Positions 59,254 through 64,000 of a stretch of DNA of 64,000 bases are shown one piece after another (within the stretch, counting starts at the first letter, position 1; every line of letters starts with the position of its first letter). Made by a program: the position numbers and the translations under genes. The DNA comes from Loxodes magnus (taxonomy: Eukaryota; Ciliophora; Karyorelictea; Loxodida; Loxodidae): positions 248,001 through 312,000 of the forward strand of contig CAMPDV010000320.1 of the NCBI GenBank assembly GCA_946699065.1, read 5' to 3'. The notes beneath the pieces were generated by a model. The model did no database searches and was not told the origin of the DNA. It worked only from the letters and a program-made list of their open reading frames with translations.

Positions 59254-60972
59254 TCATCCAGAACTAGTGTGACCACTCATGGTCTTACAGGTACCTGTCT
59301 TGACGTCCCATAGTCTCACCGTATTATCTCTACTTCCCGATACAATGAACTCTGAATCACTGGATATAGCCACAGATAATACATAATCTGTGTGACCACT
59401 CATGGTCTTACAGGTACCTGTCTTGACGTCCCATAGTCTCACCGTATTATCTCTACTTCCCGATACAATGAACTCTGAATCACTGGATATAGCCACAGCA
59501 TATACAACACTAGTGTGACCACTCATGGTCTTACAGGTACCTGTCTTGACGTCCCATAGTCTCACCGTATTATCTCTACTTCCCGATACAATGAACTCTG
59601 AATCACTGGATATAGCCACAGATAATACATAATGTGTGTGACCACTCATGGTCTTACAGGTACCTGTCTTGACGTCCCATAGTCTCACCGTATTATCTCT
59701 ACTTCCCGATACAATGAACTCTGAATCACTGGATATAGCCACAGCATATACAACACTAGTGTGACCACTCATGGTCTTACAGGTACCTGTCTTGACGTCC
59801 CATAGTCTCACCGTATTATCTCTACTTCCCGATACAATGAACTCTGAATCACTGGATATAGCCACAGCATATACAACACTAGTGTGACCACTCATGGTCT
59901 TACAGGTACCTGTCTTGACGTCCCATAGTCTCACCGTATTATCTCTACTTCCCGATACAATGAACTCTGAATCACTGGATATAGCCACAGCATATACAAC
60001 ACTAGTGTGACCACTCATGGTCTTACAGGTACCTGTCTTGACGTCCCATAGTCTCACCGTCTTATCATGACTTCCCGATACAATGAACTCTGAATCACTG
60101 GATATAGCCACAGATAATACATAATGTGTGTGACCACTCATGGTCTTACAGCTACCTGTCTTGACGTTCCATAGTCTCACCGTATTATCTCTACTTTCCG
60201 ATACAATGAACTCTGAATCACTGGATATAGCCACAGCATATACAACACTAGTGTGACCACTCATGGTCTTACAGGTACCTGTCTTGACGTCCCATAGTCT
60301 CACCGTATTATCTCTACTTCCCGATACAATGAACTCTGAATCACTGGATATAGCCACAGCATATACAACACTAGTGTGACCACTCATGGTCTTACAGGTA
60401 CCTGTCTTGACGTCCCATAGTCTCACCGTCTTATCATGACTTCCCGATACAATGAACTCTGAATCACTGGATATAGCCACAGATAATACAGAATCTGTGT
60501 GACCACTCATGGTCTTACAGGTACCTGTCTTGACGTCCCATAGTCTCACCGTATTATCTCTACTTCCCGATACAATGAACTCTGAATCACTGGATATAGC
60601 CACAGATGATACATAATGTGTGTGACCACTCATGGTCTTACAGGTACCTGTCTTGACGTCCCATAGTCTCACCGTATTATCTCTACTTCCCGATACAATG
60701 AACTCTGAATCACTGGATATAGCCACAGATAATACATAATGTGTGTGACCACTCATGGTCTTACAGGTACCTGTCTTGACGTCCCATAGTCTCACCGTAT
60801 TATCTCTACTTCCCGATACAATGAACTCTGAATCACTGGATATAGCCACAGCATATACAACACTAGTGTGACCACTCATGGTCTTACAGGTACCTGTCTT
60901 GACGTCCCATAGTCTCACCGTCTCATCATGACTTCCCGATACGATGAACTCTGAATCACTGGATATAGACAC
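59254..60972 (-). CDS. WD40 repeat ORF segment, 572 aa (14 blades)
   Basis: Starts SISSDSEF after the SSG-TGA at 60976; ends at the SSG-TGA at 59254 (14 units apart). Loops include HYVLSV, HYVSSV, DSVLSV and SVVYAV, with GSHDK and SESRDN blades. Many of these blades follow the order seen in the N-terminal part of 53626-57897. Confidence 0.5.
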   Translation of the reverse strand: MSISSDSEFIVSGSHDETVRLWDVKTGTCKTMSGHTSVVYAVAISSDSEFIVSGSRDNTVRLWDVKTGTCKTMSGHTHYVLSVAISSDSEFIVSGSRDNTVRLWDVKTGTCKTMSGHTHYVSSVAISSDSEFIVSGSRDNTVRLWDVKTGTCKTMSGHTDSVLSVAISSDSEFIVSGSHDKTVRLWDVKTGTCKTMSGHTSVVYAVAISSDSEFIVSGSRDNTVRLWDVKTGTCKTMSGHTSVVYAVAISSDSEFIVSESRDNTVRLWNVKTGSCKTMSGHTHYVLSVAISSDSEFIVSGSHDKTVRLWDVKTGTCKTMSGHTSVVYAVAISSDSEFIVSGSRDNTVRLWDVKTGTCKTMSGHTSVVYAVAISSDSEFIVSGSRDNTVRLWDVKTGTCKTMSGHTSVVYAVAISSDSEFIVSGSRDNTVRLWDVKTGTCKTMSGHTHYVLSVAISSDSEFIVSGSRDNTVRLWDVKTGTCKTMSGHTSVVYAVAISSDSEFIVSGSRDNTVRLWDVKTGTCKTMSGHTDYVLSVAISSDSEFIVSGSRDNTVRLWDVKTGTCKTMSGHTSSG

Positions 60973-60975
60973 AGT

Positions 60976-61587
60976 TCATCCAGAACTAGTGTGACCACTC
61001 ATGGTCTTACAGGTACCTGTCTTGACGTCCCATAGTCTCACCGTATTATCTCTACTTCCCGATACAATGAACTCTGAATCACTGGATATAGCCACAGCAT
61101 ATACAACACTAGTGTGACCACTCATGGTCTTACAGGTACCTGTCTTGACGTCCCATAGTCTCACCGTATTATCTCTACTTCCCGATACAATGAACTCTGA
61201 ATCACTGGATATAGCCACAGCATATACAACACTAGTGTGACCACTCATGGTCTTACAGGTACCTGTCTTGAAGTTCCATAGTCTCACCGTATTATCTCTA
61301 CTTTCCGATACAATGAACTCTGAATCACTGGATATAGCCACAGATAATACATAATGTGTGTGACCACTCATGGTCTTACAGCTACCTGTCTTGACGTTCC
61401 ATAGTCTGACCGTATTATCTCTACTTCCCGATACAATGAACTCTGAATCACTGGATATAGCCACAGATAATACATAACCTGTGTGACCACTCATGGTCTT
61501 ACAGGTACCTGTCTTGACGTCCCATAGTCTCACCGTATTATCATAACTTCCCGATACGATGAACTCTGAATCACTGGATATAGCCAC
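60976..61587 (-). CDS. WD40 repeat ORF segment, 203 aa (5 blades)
   Basis: GTG after the HAN-TAG stop at 61597; begins GSYDN, GYVLSV, HYVLSV-SESRDN-NF; ends at TGA after SSG. Confidence 0.4.
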   Translation of the reverse strand: MAISSDSEFIVSGSYDNTVRLWDVKTGTCKTMSGHTGYVLSVAISSDSEFIVSGSRDNTVRLWNVKTGSCKTMSGHTHYVLSVAISSDSEFIVSESRDNTVRLWNFKTGTCKTMSGHTSVVYAVAISSDSEFIVSGSRDNTVRLWDVKTGTCKTMSGHTSVVYAVAISSDSEFIVSGSRDNTVRLWDVKTGTCKTMSGHTSSG

Positions 61588-61596
61588 AGCATATAC

Positions 61597-63993
61597 CTAA
61601 TTTGCGTGACAACTCATGGTCTTACAGCTACCTGTCTTGACGTCCCATAGTCTCACCGTATTATCTCTACTTCCCGATACAATGAACTCTGAATCACTGG
61701 ATATAGCCACAGATAATACATAACCTGTGTGACCACTCATGGTCTTACAGCTACCTGTCTTGACGTCCCATAGTCTCACCGTATAATCATGACTTCCCGA
61801 TACGATGAACTCTGAATCACTGGATATAGCCACAGCATATACATAACTAGTGTGACCACTCATGGTCTTACAGGTACCTGTCTTGACGTCCCATAGTCTC
61901 ACCGTCTCATCATGACTTCCCGATACGATGAACTCTGAATCACTGGATATAGCCACAGCATATACAACACTAGTGTGACCACTCATGGTCTTACAGGTAC
62001 CTGTCTTGACGTCCCATAGTCTCACCGTATAATCATGACTTCCCGATACGATGAACTCTGAATCACTGGATATAGCCACAGCATATACAACACTAGTGTG
62101 ACCACTCATGGTCTTACAGGTACCTGTCTTGACGTCCCATAGTCTCACCGTATTATCTCTACTTCCCGATACAATGAACTCTGAATCACTGGATATAGCC
62201 ACAGCATATACAACACTAGTGTGACCACTCATGGTCTTACAGGTACCTGTCTTGACGTCCCATAGTCTCACCGTATTATCTCTACTTCCCGATACAATGA
62301 ACTCTGAATCACTGGATATAGCCACAGATAATACATAATGTGTGTGACCACTCATGGTCTTACAGGTACCTGTCTTGACGTCCCATAGTCTCACCGTATT
62401 ATCTCTACTTCCCGATACAATGAACTCTGAATCACTGGATATAGCCACAGATAATACATAATCTGTGTGACCACTCATGGTCTTACAGGTACCTGTCTTG
62501 ACGTCCCATAGTCTCACCGTATTATCTCTACTTCCCGATACAATGAACTCTGAATCACTGGATATAGCCACAGCATATACAACACTAGTGTGACCACTCA
62601 TGGTCTTACAGGTACCTGTCTTGACGTCCCATAGTCTCACCGTATTATCTCTACTTCCCGATACAATGAACTCTGAATCACTGGATATAGCCACAGCATA
62701 TACAACACTAGTGTGAACACTCATGGTCTTACAGGTACCTGTCTTGACGTCCCATAGTCTCACCGTATTATCTCTACTTCCCGATACAATGAACTCTGAA
62801 TCACTGGATATAGCCACAGATAATACATAATCTGTGTGACCACTCATGGTCTTACAGGTACCTGTCTTGACGTCCCATAGTCTCACCGTATTATCTCTAC
62901 TTCCCGATACAATGAACTCTGAATCACTGGATATAGCCACAGCATATACAACACTAGTGTGACCACTCATGGTCTTACAGGTACCTGTCTTGACGTCCCA
63001 TAGTCTCACCGTATTATCTCTACTTCCCGATACAATGAACTCTGAATCACTGGATATAGCCACAGATAATACATAACCTGTGTGACCACTCATGGTCTTA
63101 CAGGTACCTGTCTTGACGTCCCATAGTCTCACCGTATTATCATAACTTCCCGATACGATGAACTCTGAATCACTGGATATAGCCACAGCATATACAACAC
63201 TAGTGTGACCACTCATGGTCTTACAGGTACCTGTCTTGACGTCCCATAGTCTCACCGTATTATCTCTACTTCCCGATACAATGAACTCTGAATCACTGGA
63301 TATAGCCACAGCATATACAACACTAGTGTGAACACTCATGGTCTTACAGGTACCTGTCTTGACGTCCCATAGTCTCACCGTATTATCTCTACTTCCCGAT
63401 ACAATGAACTCTGAATCACTGGATATAGCCACAGATAATACATAATCTGTGTGACCACTCATGGTCTTACAGGTACCTGTCTTGACGTCCCATAGTCTCA
63501 CCGTATTATCTCTACTTCCCGATACAATGAACTCTGAATCACTGGATATAGCCACAGCATATACAACACTAGTGTGACCACTCATGGTCTTACAGGTACC
63601 TGTCTTGACGTCCCATAGTCTCACCGTATTATCTCTACTTCCCGATACAATGAACTCTGAATCACTGGATATAGCCACAGATAATACATAACCTGTGTGA
63701 CCACTCATGGTCTTACAGGTACCTGTCTTGACGTCCCATAGTCTCACCGTATTATCATAACTTCCCGATACGATGAACTCTGAATCACTGGATATAGCCA
63801 CAGCATATACAACACTAGTGTGACCACTCATGGTCTTACAGGTACCTGTCTTGACGTCCCATAGTCTCACCGTATTATCTCTACTTCCCGATACAATGAA
63901 CTCTGAATCACTGGATATAGCCACAGCATATACAACACTAGTGTGACCACTCATGGTCTTACAGGTACCTGTCTTGACGTCCCATAGTCTCAC
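61597..63993 (-). CDS. WD40 repeat segment, at least 798 aa, 5' end beyond right edge (partial)
   Basis: The frame is open through the right window edge, so the N-terminus lies outside and the GTG at 63991-63993 is not a real start. The C-terminal end reads MSCHAN then TAG (61597-61599), with Gly to Cys and Thr to Ala next to the stop. It contains a five-unit higher-order repeat (GYVLSV, SVVYAV, DYVLSV, SVHT-SVVYAV, SVVYAV-GSYDN) and GSHDYT blades near 61790 and 62030. Confidence 0.55.
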   Translation of the reverse strand: MRLWDVKTGTCKTMSGHTSVVYAVAISSDSEFIVSGSRDNTVRLWDVKTGTCKTMSGHTSVVYAVAISSDSEFIVSGSYDNTVRLWDVKTGTCKTMSGHTGYVLSVAISSDSEFIVSGSRDNTVRLWDVKTGTCKTMSGHTSVVYAVAISSDSEFIVSGSRDNTVRLWDVKTGTCKTMSGHTDYVLSVAISSDSEFIVSGSRDNTVRLWDVKTGTCKTMSVHTSVVYAVAISSDSEFIVSGSRDNTVRLWDVKTGTCKTMSGHTSVVYAVAISSDSEFIVSGSYDNTVRLWDVKTGTCKTMSGHTGYVLSVAISSDSEFIVSGSRDNTVRLWDVKTGTCKTMSGHTSVVYAVAISSDSEFIVSGSRDNTVRLWDVKTGTCKTMSGHTDYVLSVAISSDSEFIVSGSRDNTVRLWDVKTGTCKTMSVHTSVVYAVAISSDSEFIVSGSRDNTVRLWDVKTGTCKTMSGHTSVVYAVAISSDSEFIVSGSRDNTVRLWDVKTGTCKTMSGHTDYVLSVAISSDSEFIVSGSRDNTVRLWDVKTGTCKTMSGHTHYVLSVAISSDSEFIVSGSRDNTVRLWDVKTGTCKTMSGHTSVVYAVAISSDSEFIVSGSRDNTVRLWDVKTGTCKTMSGHTSVVYAVAISSDSEFIVSGSHDYTVRLWDVKTGTCKTMSGHTSVVYAVAISSDSEFIVSGSHDETVRLWDVKTGTCKTMSGHTSYVYAVAISSDSEFIVSGSHDYTVRLWDVKTGSCKTMSGHTGYVLSVAISSDSEFIVSGSRDNTVRLWDVKTGSCKTMSCHAN
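62710..63940 (-). repeat. Five-unit (615 bp) higher-order repeat
   Basis: The SVHT marker (gtgtgaacac) at 62711 and 63326, and the GYVLSV marker (acataacctg) at 63071 and 63686, are each exactly 615 bp apart, five 123-bp units. The order of loops and the GSYDN blade repeat within the block. Confidence 0.85.
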
Positions 63994-64000
63994 CGTATTA

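Overview
The whole 64-kb window is one uninterrupted tandem array of a 123-bp unit. Read on the minus strand, each unit encodes a 41-residue WD40 (beta-propeller blade) repeat. There are about 520 units (64,000/123) and I see no single-copy sequence: no other gene, RNA gene, promoter, terminator or mobile element. GC of the commonest unit is about 44% (54 of 123 bases by hand count). The organism cannot be named from this. A satellite-like array with no neighbouring genes fits a eukaryote (protist, fungus or invertebrate) better than a gene-dense bacterium, but some bacteria carry giant or highly repetitive WD40 genes and cannot be excluded.

The minus-strand frame is continuous over long blocks and changes only at a few small indels. 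The same 1-bp deletion occurs at about 208, 4389, 11768 and 27388. A cluster of indels lies at 36.7-37.6 kb. One inserted C lies at 53,648-53,651. Within blocks the frame is cut by roughly 56 in-frame stops (my count). Most of these are a few recurrent alleles: TAA after GSYD (13 sites, 0.2-52.7 kb), TAG after HTN (9 sites, 1.3-31.2 kb), TGA after HKD (14 sites, 38-50.5 kb), TAA inside SD-EF (4 sites), and TGA after SSG (4 sites, 57.9-61 kb). The open segments between stops are 69 to 1706 residues long. They are listed as CDS segments because they are open, but their starts are arbitrary (a GTG, or the ATG found in almost every unit) and the array may be a pseudogene or a silent archive.

Layout. 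0-16 kb: heterogeneous blades in several higher-order modules. 16-27 kb and 31.6-36.7 kb: homogenised stretches in which units differ mainly by one of two loop types, SVVYAV or DYVLSV. 27-31.6 kb: a second heterogeneous module. 36.7-38.4 kb: a damaged junction with chimeric loops and dense stops. 38-50.5 kb: HKD-stop units with a duplicated block of about 4.3 kb. 50.5-64 kb: units rich in RDN and HDK with local duplications.

Blade framework residues are almost invariant, while a few codons (residues 4-8, 19, 23, 25, 31-32 and 35-36 of the unit) vary in combination. This resembles the concerted evolution plus diversification described for WD40 domains of fungal STAND/NLR proteins such as the Podospora HET-E/HNWD family. 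A blade-variant library feeding an expressed sensor gene elsewhere is an attractive but unproven idea. Assembly artefact must be excluded first.
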